A stretch of 64,000 nucleotides of DNA, taken from Aplectana chamaeleonis (Eukaryota; Nematoda; Chromadorea; Rhabditida; Cosmocercidae). The notes beneath the pieces are model-generated. The model was not told where the DNA came from. It saw only the letters and a program-made list of their open reading frames with translations, and did no database searches. Each line of letters opens with the position of its first letter. Position 1 is the stretch's first letter. Position numbers and translations under genes: made by a program. The stretch is from contig JAPDOI010001315.1 in the NCBI GenBank assembly GCA_029168955.1, positions 1-64,000 of the forward strand. Direction: 5' to 3'. Positions 45,516-57,054 of this stretch are shown here, piece after piece.

Positions 45516-46165
45516 GGGCTGTAGTAAACCCCCTCAAAATAAAGTTAAGATGATCTTAAAAACTCGCATGAAGAAATGTTGAGATAATCTGTAAGATTAT
45601 CTTGATGATATGGTCAAGAATATGGATCTCATCTGTAAGCGCATCATTCAGATGATGAATATTTTTAAGATGATGCTAATTTCATCAGGTTAGCTGAACT
45701 TCTACAGATCATCTGGACAGAGAAAAGCGAGAGAGCACCCATTCCCGGAGAAGCTCGTCTTATCTTTAAGAGTAACCCCGGAGCGCCTCTTATTCTTCAG
45801 ATGAAATACCAGTTATCAATCTGAGCTATCACAAAACGACAAACATCTCATTTCATTCATTGAGAAAAAAAGCATCGAGTTGGTCGATGAGAGAATGACC
45901 ACCTACAGAATGAGGGCCGATTTTCCTTATTCTCACAGGTATGATCATGTCTTATCGTATCATGAATATTCGAGGACGACCGCTTTAGGGCTAATGACCG
46001 CTAATGGAATGAATACGGGCCTAAGTTCAGCGACGAGCCGTGACTGATAACGATAATTATGAATCAATGCGAAATTAAGATCATCTGAAACTTGTCTGGA
46101 AGAATATCAGATCATCTTATCGAAATAATATCAGATCATCTGATAGGGGTGGTTTACTACAGCCC
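45516..46165. mobile_element. Inverted-repeat element with GGGCTGTAGTAAACC ends
   Basis: Ends GGGCTGTAGTAAACC and GGTTTACTACAGCCC are exact inverted repeats flanked by TCC on both sides. The interior is rich in AAGATGATCT and AGATCATCTGA words. No coding capacity. Confidence 0.75.
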
Positions 46166-46170
46166 TCCAT

Positions 46171-47506
46171 TTCTGAAAGTTGGGCTCCGCAGGAAAGGTA
46201 AAGGATTTGGCATTGCTCTAAAATGTCGTGAAATTGTTTCAATAGATTTGGCTATCAAACTGATTCCCTAAATGTAGTGAAATCGTTGAATCGATTTGGC
46301 TGTTGTTGGTATATGCAGATAACATAATCATTACATGTAGTGAAATTGTTGCAAATGGATTTGGCAGGCGCTCTATGAATTATCGGAGTCAAATCACGCG
46401 CCAGAAGGTCCTCTGGCGAACGAATGAAGACAAAAGAAAACAATAATCCTCAGTCAAAAATGCTGAACGAAATGTAGCCTTATGGGCTAGAAATAAGGTT
46501 TTCGAATGTTATTCTGCCCTTTCAGTGTAGCTCCCACTAAAGTACCAGACCTTCCCTCACCGATTAGATAAAAATCATGAAAACGAAATCTAATGCAATT
46601 TATTTTCTACTGACTCTATGTCTTCGTGTCCTCAACGCTTTCACGGTTCACATTGTATGAAAACGTTTTTGCTGCTAGACTTATTCTTGTTCTCATTTGA
46701 TTCAATATGCGCTCCAAGAAAAACCCCTTCTGACGCGTGATTTGACTCTGATAATTCATAGACGCCTGCCAAATCCATTTGCAACAATTTCACTACATTT
46801 AATGATTATGTTATCTGCATATAGTATCATCACAGCCAAATCAATTCGACAATTTCACTACATTTGAAAAATCAAGTTGAGAGCCAAATCCAATAAAACA
46901 ATTTCACGACATTTAAAGGCATCGTACGCGCTCAAATCCACTTTCCATTTTTTACGCTCAATCCCTTCCTCGCGCCCCTGTGAGAACGTACAACGAGCTT
47001 GGCTGCTCAAAAACGTACCATTGTGAGCATAGAGGAAGTGGAAAGTAAGGAATTCCGTCAAAAGGGGCAGGCCCTTCCGTCAGTCATTGGCCACTTTCCA
47101 AATATTTGAGCGCGACGTCGTGTCGTTAAGTACAGGGCATGCCACTGTACGCAGACGCACCGTCGGACGAAAGTGGCATTATCGACTGGAAATTTCTCGT
47201 CACACAACGAGCGATTGCTTCCAACGCTGCGCCAATGGACGAATTGTAGAAATGTTCCTTGCGCCTCCGCGTAACTATCCCGAGTCGATGCCGGCGCGAA
47301 TTTCAAATGATTTTCAGAAGTTTTTTTAAAACGTTTTTTCTTGAAAAGTTAACGTTTTTGAGCGGGCTTTCCGCTACCTTTAGTCACTATAGGGGGCTAA
47401 CAACTCAAAAACGCTTAAAAACGAAACATGGTTTTCAGCGCGTACGATGCCTTTAAGAGCGATGCCAAATCCTTGACCTTTTCTGCGGAGCCCAACCTTC
47501 AGAAAT
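46171..47506. mobile_element. Foldback element K, one arm interrupted
   Basis: Left arm from TTTCTGAAAGTTGGGCTCCG, with repeated AATTGTTGCAAATGGATTTGGC-like units (TGTAGTGAAAT...GATTTGGC). The right arm is the complement, ending CGGAGCCCAACCTTCAGAAA. The right arm is split by the family D element at 46917-47452, while the left arm is uninterrupted. Confidence 0.75.
46917..47452. mobile_element. TTAA-type non-autonomous element, family D, copy 2
   Basis: Ends AGGCATCGTACGCGCTCAAA and TTCAGCGCGTACGATGCCT are inverted and flanked by TTAA on both sides (46913-46916, 47453-47456). The matching site in the opposite arm of element K (about 46216-46225, GCTCTAAAATG) is empty. Confidence 0.85.
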
Positions 47507-47509
47507 TCA

Positions 47510-48720
47510 GTTATGTTTTTTTCCGAACATTCGCTTTTTCAGAGAATTGGATATTGGGTTCTTCGTATACGTTTATTCATTAGTACTCTAATATTTTTGT
47601 TCATTAGTGCCAGGAATGCTATCAATTTTGATATTTTTCATTCGTTAGTGCGAGGAATATTATCGATTTTGAATAATTCGACAAATCAGTTCCTAATTGG
47701 TTAGAATTAAATCACGGGGAAAATAAACAATGGTAATCGTTAGTTAGTTGAAAATTCAAATACTCATCCGAGTGTTCGAATAAAGGCTTTCATCGACTCG
47801 GATGGAAGACAGATGATTGCATGTATCGAAATTCTCAGAGTCTTTTTAGGATCATATTGGGAAAACTCCTTTTTAGAATCGAATAATGAAAACACTGCAC
47901 GCAAAAAAAAGCACAAATATTAGAGACGATAAAAACAAAGTGGAATTCCTTCCCTGGAAACACATTTCCTGGGGTACGCCGCTGTTTCTGTGCCAGCTGA
48001 GCAGAGGTATTGATCGCCTGAACCAGGAGTGATTTTGGTGGTCATGCTGAGCAGATCACGACCTGATCGTGCTACAGAATGGTATCTAAAGTGTGGCGTT
48101 GTTGTCTTTATTGAGATGTTATCAAGATGAGCAGCTGAATATAAGTGTGAGCGACGACTCTACATACTTGTGCACAACATTCTACGAATTTTCAATGTGA
48201 TTGAAAATTCTTGACACTACCATGGTGTGGAACACTACTTGATTCAATTTAGGAAAAACAAAGCATATTCACAACCTCGATTAGGCTCTACCACTTTTCA
48301 CAAAACTGTGAGGTCCGAAGAAAGCATTGAGGGCTTCCACCTCTACGAGGGTAGCGAGCAACACAAAGAGATGACGCACCTCGTCTCGTTTTGCGCGCTC
48401 CAGGGAAAAAAACTTTCATCGAAAAAATTTTCACGGAAGTGTAACCACGGTGGTGTGGAGCGGGTTGTGATTAGCTTTAGCTTGAGTGCGGTCTGAGTAA
48501 AGGAGGTTTGGTCTTCGAAACGCAATAACGCCCACTTTTGTGAGCGTAGCCTGATGAGCGTGCGTGTGCGCATGTGTGCCTTGTAAAGCATCGTAATTCT
48601 CACGACTCATGGTGTTTGCGATTCTGCTACCTCCGTCTGTCGTGCGCTCTCTCACAGTCTCTGACCGCCGCTCCGCACCAGCACGAGTGGAAACTATTAT
48701 AATTTCATGGTTTTATAGCC
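47510..48720. other. Intergenic, no gene recognised
   Basis: AT-rich. No supported exon, RNA or structured repeat. Confidence 0.4.
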
Positions 48721-48809
48721 TTCATGCTTGTATCCGCATGTATTTTTGTGTGTAGACATGGGGGTTCGCGCGCGTATATTCGAGCACAAATAAAATTGTA
48801 GGGGCGCGG

Positions 48810-48810
<1 letters not shown>

Positions 48811-48870
<60 letters not shown>

Positions 48871-48902
48871 CGTGCGTGTGTGTGTGTGTGTGTGTGTGTG
48901 AG
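48811..48902. repeat. (GT)n microsatellite
   Basis: About 45 GT dinucleotides with a short CGTGCGTG interruption. Flanks are GC-alternating (GCGCGCGCATGTGCGTG). Confidence 0.95.
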
Positions 48903-49310
48903 TGCGCGCGCATGTGCGTGCAGGTGAGCGTGGTTGCGCTTAGCGTGCGCATGAGGCGCTAGTCATTCAACTTACCGCCAGTCGTGGCGGTGCTTGCGGG
49001 GACTATTATTGCTCCCACGAAGAACGCTGTGACAGCGCGATTTGAAGTGGTCCTTAACTTTGCAAATCAATACCTCTACGCGTTCACCATCATGGTGGCA
49101 GAGAATAGAATTGGAATTAAGTATTAAGAAAAGAATGAAATTAACGATGAATTAATAATTTAAAAAAATGAAAAACTCCTTACTGTCGTCGCCGCCATGG
49201 CTGTGCAACCGTCAATCTCGTGCCGCGCGGGCGTGGCGTCTGGTCATTCATACTGCAATGTCACGCCCGCGCATCACGGGCTGGTGTTGAGGAGTATGAA
49301 AAGCTCCTAA

Positions 49311-49756
49311 AGATAGTGTTCACGATAAATCTCGTTCTCGAGGTCTCGTTGTGAAACACTAAGTTGTCAGGTGCTGTAGAGGATAGGGTCGAAGAAAGCA
49401 CCGAAAACTTGCTAGAACTAGATACGAACGGCTTTGAAAGCTCTACCGGTGGGCCTACCTATCCCGGTCCGCCCCCAATCGGACGAGTTTGTGGGGCCGC
49501 ACACGTTTTGATGGCTAATTGCCAAGCAACTGTGCCGCAGTTAGCATTATCGATTTGCGCAGATTTCGCGATTAGCGCGCGCTTGCGGAAATTAGCAGGG
49601 CCCATGATTCTCGTCCGCGCCCTGAATTAAGAAACCGTTATTTTGACTTATTCAGGACGTTTTTCTTCCCTGTTTCTTCACTATTAGTTACCTCACGACC
49701 AAACAATCCCATTTTTGGGTCGAACTCGAGTGCGTTATTCGTCGTGAACACTGCCT
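49311..49756 (+). mobile_element. TTAA-type non-autonomous element, family A, full copy
   Basis: Ends AGATAGTGTTCACGATAAAT and TTCGTCGTGAACACTGCCT, flanked by CTAA (49307-49310) and TTAA (49757-49760). Homologous to 15415-15712 and 2231-2462. Its right flanking TTAA is also the left TTAA of the next element. Confidence 0.8.
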
Positions 49757-49760
49757 TTAA

Positions 49761-50309
49761 AGGCAGTGGTCGCGATCAAATATGCTTGTCGTCTTTTTCT
49801 CTCGAAACTCTTTTCTGGGTCTCGAGTAGTAGGACCTATAAGAAAAAATCGCGAAAAAACCCCTGTTTTGGGCCAAATTTGAAACCTGAACTTTCTTGTC
49901 TTTTGATGGTGGACGAGCCCACTCCACATCATCGTCATCGATGACCTCTTATATCAAGAACATCAGCTGGCTTGAAATTGAATGTCAATCAATGAACCTT
50001 CGAATTTATGTACACATCTAGTCAAAAACAATGACTGAAGTGATGCTTTCATTATTCAACAGTTTTTATTCGTTAAATTTGCATTTATTTCGTCCTCTGA
50101 ATGTCGATGATTTTTGACTGCTCGGCATGAGACTGCGATCTGTTTCGTCATCGCTGTGCACGTGTGCACGAACTGGTTTCTTTAGGCCCTAGAAACTCTA
50201 ATTCTAGACCGTTTCTCACCGCTCTTCCTTCATAGTTTTTCAGCTGTTTTTGATCTAAGCTGATTTTTGTAGTTTTTTTCGATAATGTCTTTCATCGTGA
50301 CCACTGCCT
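49761..50309 (+). mobile_element. TTAA-type non-autonomous element, family B, copy 2
   Basis: Ends AGGCAGTGGTCGCGATCAAA and TCATCGTGACCACTGCCT with TTAA on both sides (49757-49760, 50310-50313). The 549-bp interior is the reverse complement of 23456-24016. Confidence 0.88.
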
Positions 50310-50529
50310 TTAAGTGTGGAAGAGGAGGTAGCATACTTGCGTGTGCGTGAGTCTGCCTGACCACGAGGTGCATGAATCACAAACGCTTTCTCAATCCCTT
50401 TGCTTCGGAATTTACTATGGGTAAATTCGCGCCTTGCTCTTTTTTTCTGAATCTCGAAACAGTCTCGCTCCTGAACCTCTATTCTAACGGACCCCATAAC
50501 CTCATATTCGAATGTTAAGGCCAAATTTT

Positions 50530-50750
50530 TCTGTCAGAATTCGCCAGTTTTCTGACAGATTACAGGAGGAGTCTTCAAATTACAAAGGAATATTGTGGTA
50601 ACTTTCTGGTAATCTGCCAGAATCTGTCAACACCAGAGATCTAGGTGAATTCTCTAGCAAAATTCTCGTAATCGAGCAGTAATTGCAGATTTACCAGTGA
50701 TTGCTCGGAAAACTCTGGTAAATTTCTGGTACTACTCCGGCCTGAGTAGT
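50530..50750. repeat. TCTGGTAAT/CTGACAG minisatellite, short block
   Basis: Diverged copies of TTTCTGGTAATCTGCCAGAA and related words, ending CTCCGGCCTGAGTAG, the inverse of the boundary at 44030. Confidence 0.55.
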
Positions 50751-50811
50751 TTGTTGGCAGAAGGCAGAAAGTGCAGAGTTCCCATTCGTTTGTTTCTGTT
50801 GGTAGAACCTA

Positions 50812-52093
50812 CCAGGCTGTTAAATAAGTTTTGTCGTTCGATAAGAAGAACACAATTTTTTTCGTTCAGAATACACTTTATTATTCAGTATAATCTCCCC
50901 GAACACTATTACACTTGCTCCAACTATCCTGCATTCTGTGGATCCCACCCCTGAAGTGAGAATCCGGAACGTCTGCAAATTCAACTTCAACAGCCGTTAT
51001 GACCTCTTCATTTGATGAAAAACGCTTGCCATGCATAAATGTTTTGAGTTCTGGAAATAAATGGAAGTCGCTGGGGGGCAAATCTGGTGAATACGGTGGA
51101 TGCTCCAACAATTCGAACTTTGATCCATGGATTTTAGCCATTGTCTAAATGCTCTTGTGACACGGTGCATTGCCCTGATGAAAAAGAATTAGTTTCTTCT
51201 GCAAACCGGGTCTTTTTTCACGAATTTTTTTCCTTCAACTGGTCCAAAAGGTTGCAATAATATTCAGAATCAGTTGTTTCACCAGTTTGCAGGTAATCCA
51301 CAAACGAATTCCTTTCGCGTCTCAGAAAACTGATGCCATAAACTTCTTGGCCGATTTCTGGACACGAACTCGTTTCGAAGCCGAACAACCGGGTTCACAC
51401 CACCCTTTAGCCTCTTGTTTTGATTCAGGATCATGGTGATAGACCCAAAACTCATCCTAGTGATGAATCGGCCACGGAATCCACTTTATCCTTTTTAAAA
51501 TGCTCCAAATGTTGCTGAGAAAGTCGCATTCGAATGTGTTTTTGTTCCATTGTTAGCGAATGCGGCACCCATTGTGCACACAACTTCCTAAAACCCGAAA
51601 TTTCACTTGAAATATGGCTCACAGTGCCTAATGAGATGCGTGGATCCTCTACTAAATCTCTTTCAGTCAATCGACGATCTTCCAAAACCATATCCTGTAT
51701 TTTGGCTAAGATTTCTAGTGTTGATGCGCTTTTTAGATGTCCTTCACGTGGATCGCCTTCAAGGCTTCTCCGACCACATTTAAATCCAGCAACCCAACAT
51801 TCTACTGTTCTAATTGCAAGTGAACACTCATTATACACTTTTCAAATTTGTTCGTGAAATTCTTTTGGTGCTACACCTTTTAAAAATAAGAATTTTTTTC
51901 ACTGCTCGATATTCAATTTTTTTCCATTGCACTGACACGGCGACACTAAATGGGTTGTAAACAAGGAATGAATTGACAGATTGAAATGAAACTTTACATA
52001 CGTTCACATGAAGAGTGTACCAACAAAACAAAAAAATCGGGCTAGTAGCAACACCCTCTCTTATCGAACGACAAAACTTATTGAACAACCTGG
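50812..52093 (-). mobile_element. mariner transposon (1282 bp), defective
   Basis: Ends CCAGGCTGTTAAATAAGTTT and AACTTATTGAACAACCTGG are inverted (about 30 bp, through TTTTGTCGTTCGATA) with TA on both sides. Length and ends are typical of mariner. Confidence 0.93.
50881..51927 (-). pseudogene. mariner transposase, D,D34D, inactivated
   Basis: About 348 codons from ATG 51927, the usual mariner length. The N-terminal half keeps the helix-turn-helix (GVAPKEFHEQI; TVECWVAGFKCGRRSLEGD; WVPHSLT linker motif). The first catalytic region reads DEFWVYHHDPESKQ, the last YSPDLPPSDFHLFPELK. The second Asp is replaced by Gly (FHQGNAP, codon 51172-51174), which alone would abolish catalysis. Several in-frame stops and frameshifts (for example after EFHEQI and before DEFW) confirm a dead copy. 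There is no evidence of host reuse. Confidence 0.9.
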
Positions 52094-52099
52094 TACTTT

Positions 52100-53160
52100 T
52101 CAAAAAGTGGCGACTGGGCGAGAGGAATCGCAGTCCAGAGAAGTTGTTTGGGACTGTCAACTTTCTGAGGTTCCTCAGTGCATTCTTTTCTAAACGCCGC
52201 ATTACACACGCAAATTCCTCTCATCACACACTACCCCCCGCAGATTTGTCAATGCTTTCCCGCGCTCACTCAGCTGGTTTCCTTTGCGTGTGCCAGCATA
52301 AATATTTATCTATTCCCCATTTCTTCCATGCACTTGTGGTACTAGCATTGAGGGCCTAGTACACCAACCTGCTTCTCTCGTGTGTAGGCTATAGTAGTCA
52401 AATCGAATGTGTATATTAATCTTTAGTTGAACATTTGAAACTCGTATGCAGTTTCGGAGTATAAATAGGAGCTTGGGTCTGGTCCAATCAGGGTGTACTT
52501 TCACAATTTCCCGGTCATCTCAGGACTGAAGTAAATATATTATATATGTAGATCTCGCTCGGCATTACATACTTCATAACAGTAGCTGTTGACTTTCGGT
52601 AACTGCAAGCTTACAATACCTGTAATAATTTTCGTCCTGAGGAAGAAAATGCGCAAAAAAGCATTTTCTCGTGCTTCTTTGATAACTCTGTCTGAAATGG
52701 TGCATTTGACGAGTAGCTTTCATTTTAAAAAAAAGTCACTATAACCTCAAAATGTCTTTGGCACGCCTTTGAACCGAACAATGAGCTGATAAACGACAGT
52801 CAAGTACTGACATGCGGAGGAACGACACTACTTTCCAGTCCTCCTGACAGGTGCTGCATGCTTACTTACTTTTGCACAAAGAATGTGGGCATGACGACAT
52901 AGACATACTCAACCATTCTTGCATCCGCAGAATCGTGTCCCACGCGTGTCTCATGTCGAATGTTATGCCTAATTATGTCTACTTGTTATTCAGAGGTAAG
53001 CCATGATTCCAAAAGAAAGAGCACTCGACACTGAATCCAGTCATTTCTATAAATTTCCAGATTTCCAAATGATCCCTTCTCAACAGAGTTATCACCAAAG
53101 AGCATAATATAGTTGTTTTTTTACGTTTTTTTACCAAAGCACGTATGATATCACGAATTT
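52100..53160. other. Intergenic, no gene recognised
   Basis: Nothing supported. TATATTATATATGTA at about 52537 is AT-rich, with no linked reading frame. Confidence 0.4.
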
Positions 53161-53169
53161 TTTCTTTAA

Positions 53170-53774
53170 ACAGTGTCCACGATCAAAAGTGTCTACAAGC
53201 CTACACCGAAAATGAAAATGTTCGGGGCCAACGGAGGTAGGAAAGTCAAAAAAACTGCTTAAAAAGACCTCCAAACAGCCCTTAACAGCCTTAGACTTCA
53301 GTGCTTCCCGACCACTCTTTTCAAAGGCCATTCATCAGAGCGAACAACTGAAAAATTGATATCAAGAATAAAGTACTGGATAAATGGCATACAACCGCAA
53401 CTAATGGGGACTAATTGTTGGCCGGGATCATACTTCCAGCGACGAGCGAAGCGACGTTATGTTTACCATCAATATTGACCGAAAATCGCTATGCCAGATA
53501 TGCACTATCGATGTCGCTGATCGCGGGAAGTATGAGGCCGGCCATCTTGGCTCGACCATCGGTTCTTTTCTTTAAGTCGATTTTTCAGTAAATAGCTTTG
53601 ATCGGTGGCAGCTGAGGGTAGAGGGAGAGGCGTGCGCCCTACATTGAAGTTTAAGGCCGTTCAGGGCTGTTGCAAGTTTTTTCCCGAATTATTTCACATT
53701 GTTGATGCGATGGGCCTCTGATCTGTCGATTTCTTTTGATGACTCGGAGACGGTTTTTGCCGTGGATACAGCCT
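53170..53774. mobile_element. TTAA-type non-autonomous element, family C
   Basis: Left end ACAGTGTCCACGATCAAAAG after TTAA (53166-53169); right end TTTTGCCGTGGATACAGCCT before TTAA (53775-53778). Terminal bases resemble families A and B, but the interior differs. Single copy in this window. Confidence 0.65.
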
Positions 53775-53829
53775 TTAACCTTTGTGGTATGTAGGTTAAG
53801 GCGATTTTTTTATCACACAATGTTCTTGT

Positions 53830-53985
53830 TAGGAAGTCTGTATGGATGAAACTGTCCGCCCACGAGATCGGCATGCGTGTCGAGCGGCAGTCATGAAGAC
53901 TGAGTTATTCCTGCCAATCGATTTAAAGGTCTGAAAATGCCTACGCGACGAGCGATACGCGTTTGCGGCACGCGACTCGAAGATA
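53830..53985. repeat. Dispersed repeat R, copy 2
   Basis: GAAACTGTCCGCCCACGAG, GGCATGCGTGTCGAGC and CCAATCGATTTAAAGGTCTG match 18060-18310 and 57810-58105 in order. Confidence 0.45.
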
Positions 53986-53989
53986 ATCG

Positions 53990-55115
53990 TGATGTGGCAA
54001 TGATTATTTTTTGTCGGGACCTAGCGGTCACTGATCATTGTCCCAGTACAATAATTCTCGAGCTGCGTGGTGCAACTGCGGTTGTCTGCAACTGCGGACC
54101 ATAAATTCGTTCCGACGAGAACTGTATCTTTTTAAGATTTGATAGTAAATCGATATTTGGAGTGCGTGCTGTCAGAGTACATGAAAGCCACGAAAATATC
54201 GGGAATTTCAAATCATAGAATTTTTTTGTACACCTGAGAATCGATTACTCGAAAAATTCTACCTCCAAATATATCGTCCGTGTACATAATTCAATAAGGA
54301 AGCCGCACTCAGCAGCTGGGCGCGGAATCATCCTGTCGATAGCCATCTTCTACTCAAAAATTTCTGAACAAGTTACCCGAGACTTGGTTGCAAATTTTGT
54401 GATGGCTTCACGCCTTAATCTGAATTCAAATGTGATTTGAAACGATTTGCGTGTAACTTGTCATGAATTTTGACCAGAGTCACGTGTAACTTGCCCAAAT
54501 ATACATGTAACTAACACACCATATCTAGCGCGGCTATCCACGTCTGAGCAATTTTCTCTGGTTTTATATTCTGAGAAAAGTCGAAAAAACTGAAAACGCA
54601 TGAGTCTATATTCAGAAATGCCTTACAATGGTGACTACCCACTGACAATGAGACAAAGCAGGGCATGTGGTTCACCTTGAGAACATTTCGACATCGATCT
54701 GAAGGACATGCGGCTCGTTTTTCTGCCTCACTCAGCAGCAATTCTTTAGATAACCAGGGCCGTTGCGCCATTTCCCTCTTGTCTGAGAACTGTTGGAGTT
54801 TGGACAACAGCCCACAAATTTCAATTTCCCTGCTTTCGCATATAAAAAGTTTCGGCTGCCGTCTCACTCAATTCCGGGTTTTTTTTACTAACGTTCTTTT
54901 TTTCCTCTTGATTTGCCACCATTTTTCTACTTTGATGTTGACTTTCTTGCCGATTTCCCATAATGAGACTTCAAAGTGGGTGAAGTGTGATTTCGAACAA
55001 TTCAACTTTCAACTCTACCCCAGTTTCTTTATAAAAATTATATTGCATAATATGGTGAGAAATAATATTTTTCATCAAATCAGCATACTGAGAGTTACCA
55101 CTATTCTGCTCAAAA
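53990..55115. other. Intergenic, no gene supported
   Basis: Diverged TTAC-type words (CAAGTTACCC, CGTGTAACTTGTC, CATGTAACTAAC) occur at 54365-54510. The 118-codon minus frame at 54511-54867 looks moderately coding (MAQRPWLSKELLLSEAEKRA) but I recognise no family and see no flanking splice signals. Confidence 0.35.
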
Positions 55116-55118
55116 GGC

Positions 55119-55320
55119 TTTCATTCTTTCATTCATTCATTCATTCATTCATTCATTCATTCCTTTCTTTCATTCATTCATTCATTCATTCATTCATTCA
55201 TTCATTCATTCATTCATTCATTCATTCATTCGTTCGTTCGTTCGTTCATTCATTCGTTCATTCATTCACTCACTCATTCATTCACTCATTCATTCATTCA
55301 TTCATTCATTCATTCATTTG
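55119..55320. repeat. (ATTC)n microsatellite
   Basis: About 45 ATTC repeats with GTTC and ACTC variants. The apparent 233-codon frame through it (His-Ser-Phe-Ile repeats) is an artefact. Confidence 0.95.
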
Positions 55321-56570
55321 CTCAGTTGTTGGTTCGTTCATTTACTCCAGTCATTCTTCTAATTAACGGCTCATTCTTCTTGTACTTGAGTACTGTGAGA
55401 TATTTTCCAATCAAAATAATTTCCTATAAATAGTAGTTACTGAAATATTATTATATCGAAATAATATTTTTAAAATTTAATTATATCAAAAAATAAATAT
55501 TACAATATTAAAATAAAGAATTATCAAAATATAATAATGTTAAAAATACAAAAATGAAAAGAAAACTTTACGATGCGTTTGAAACCTCAACTTCTGCAGC
55601 CTCTCTGTCTATGTACATAGTAATCAAAAAATAATGTGAAATATCGACTTGTTCCGAAAATCGATTTTTGTTTTTTTTTTGTTTTTGAAAAAAAAGTCGG
55701 CCATTCATGGAATGATCAACCTAATACTCTCAAATCAGACTTTATTTTACAGGTTGAGGGGTTTGAAGGACCCATTCATCAATTTTATTCACAATAGACG
55801 TAGATATCTACTCATATAGTCTTTTTTCTGTTGATCGCGTGCGCTTACGCGCGCATGCTGCGTTTCCTGCTCTCCTACACTTATAAATCTCCCTCCCCTC
55901 GCTCCGCACACGCACGCGGAGTAACAGAGTAAGTTTGGCTCCGAAATAGAGGGTAAACTTTTGAAAAAAAAAACAGAAAAACGCTTTCTGCTCCTACAAT
56001 CAAAGCCGCTAGCCACATCTATGTCCCGCCTTCGATGTTTCGTACCGACTGTGCTGTTTGAATTCCGAGGTGCAATCGCAACCTTTTCGTGCAGTGAAAG
56101 TGTGACTGATTTCGCGGGGGCAACGAAAACAAAACATTCAGCGTCCGTCGGCCTCACTTCTCGTTGAGGCCACCGCCCATCGATTCTCGCTCCCACCCTT
56201 TTTTCGAGGGAGTGGTCATCGATTCCATTTCCCGTCTCGGAAAATTGTTTTTGTGGAGCGGATTCTATTTAGACAGACTCTCGTTCCATCAGTGAAAGCT
56301 GCTGCTCGCATTGGCTTGGCATTGATCCGCATTTTGCATCACATTACGGGGTTGGTTGATGATGATTATTGCGCCTTAGTGCTTTATTTGTTCTTCATGG
56401 ACTCTTTGTTTATCTATTTATTCATTCACCAGTATACTTACTATGGTGTTTAGATAAAAAGTTCAATATGTCATAATAATGTATTTAAAAACAAACAAAT
56501 ACAGGCTTGACAAAGAAAGTAGTTAGGTGTGGAGGTTCTTGTTGGTCACGCTTATCTTTGGAAGATTTTG
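55321..56570. other. Intergenic: AT-rich tract and GC-rich repeat
   Basis: 55430-55560 is extremely AT-rich (AATATTATTATATC-like). 55820-55945 carries the dispersed GCTCCGAAATAGAGG repeat. The minus frame 55789-56196 overlaps this repeat and is not called. Confidence 0.45.
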
Positions 56571-56576
56571 ATTCTT

Positions 56577-56835
56577 TTACTCAGATTTCGTAAGAAAACG
56601 AAGCTTGGATTCAAAATATTGGTTATATTTTTGCATTTTCGGCAACGAGATGAACTCATGAACTCGTTCTCTGTGATCCTTTGTATTGAGTCTGTTTAAA
56701 ATGGTCCATTTTGGGAACCAGAAGAGATATTTGGAAGCAGCATCGAGAGTTCCTTTTCCTTGGAATGACACTGCTTCTGAGGAAGGAGTATAAGCCAAAT
56801 TGAGCGTAATGTACATCCCTGAGATACGCGAAAAA
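56577..56835 (-). pseudogene. Orphan terminal exon of an unrecognised protein family
   Basis: After TATCTCAG (about 56820) the minus frame reads MYITLNLAYTPSSEAVSF, then TLDAASKYLFWFPKWTILNR and a Lys/Arg-rich end KLRFLTKSE, stop at 56577-56579. Coding-like composition and an acceptor suggest a last exon. The upstream side (56853 onward) is occupied by an inverted, decayed relative, so no partner exons are in reach and the unit is probably dead. I cannot name the family. Confidence 0.4.
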
Positions 56836-56869
56836 TTATTTCTTAATTGCATTAAGAATAATTGAAATA

Positions 56870-57050
56870 GGCGCGTTCGTATGCTTTGTTCAAAAGTAAT
56901 CCTTATTCAATTTCCAGAGAGAGAGCTCTCGATTCTTGTTCCAAATACCTCTTTGGATCGCAAAATGGATCACTTGGAACAGATTTTTTCCTTTCTTCTA
57001 TCTGAAATTCCTGAAAAAAATGAAGTAGATTTCATTGTGCATACTCTGTG
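56870..57050 (+). pseudogene. Inverted, decayed relative of the 56577-56835 exon
   Basis: The plus frame SYALFKSNPYSISRERALDS and CSKYLFGSQNGSLG aligns with AYTPSS...TLDAASKYLFWFPKW on the other strand, then hits stops. Alternatively, a different frame from a TTTCCAG acceptor (56919-56925) to a GTGAGT donor (57049) encodes ELSILVPNTSLDRKMDHLEQ, so a live exon in this orientation is not excluded. Confidence 0.35.
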
Positions 57051-57054
57051 AGTA

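Noticed and set aside
48722..48952. Thr/His-repeat minus frame
   Set aside because: Translation of the (GT)n microsatellite.
54665..55366. Longest open frame in the window (233 codons)
   Set aside because: The second half is the (ATTC)n microsatellite read as His-Ser-Phe-Ile repeats; the first half has no recognisable domain.
55789..56196. 135-codon minus-strand frame
   Set aside because: It overlaps the dispersed GCTCCGAAATAGAGG repeat shared with three other sites, and the frame is not conserved there.
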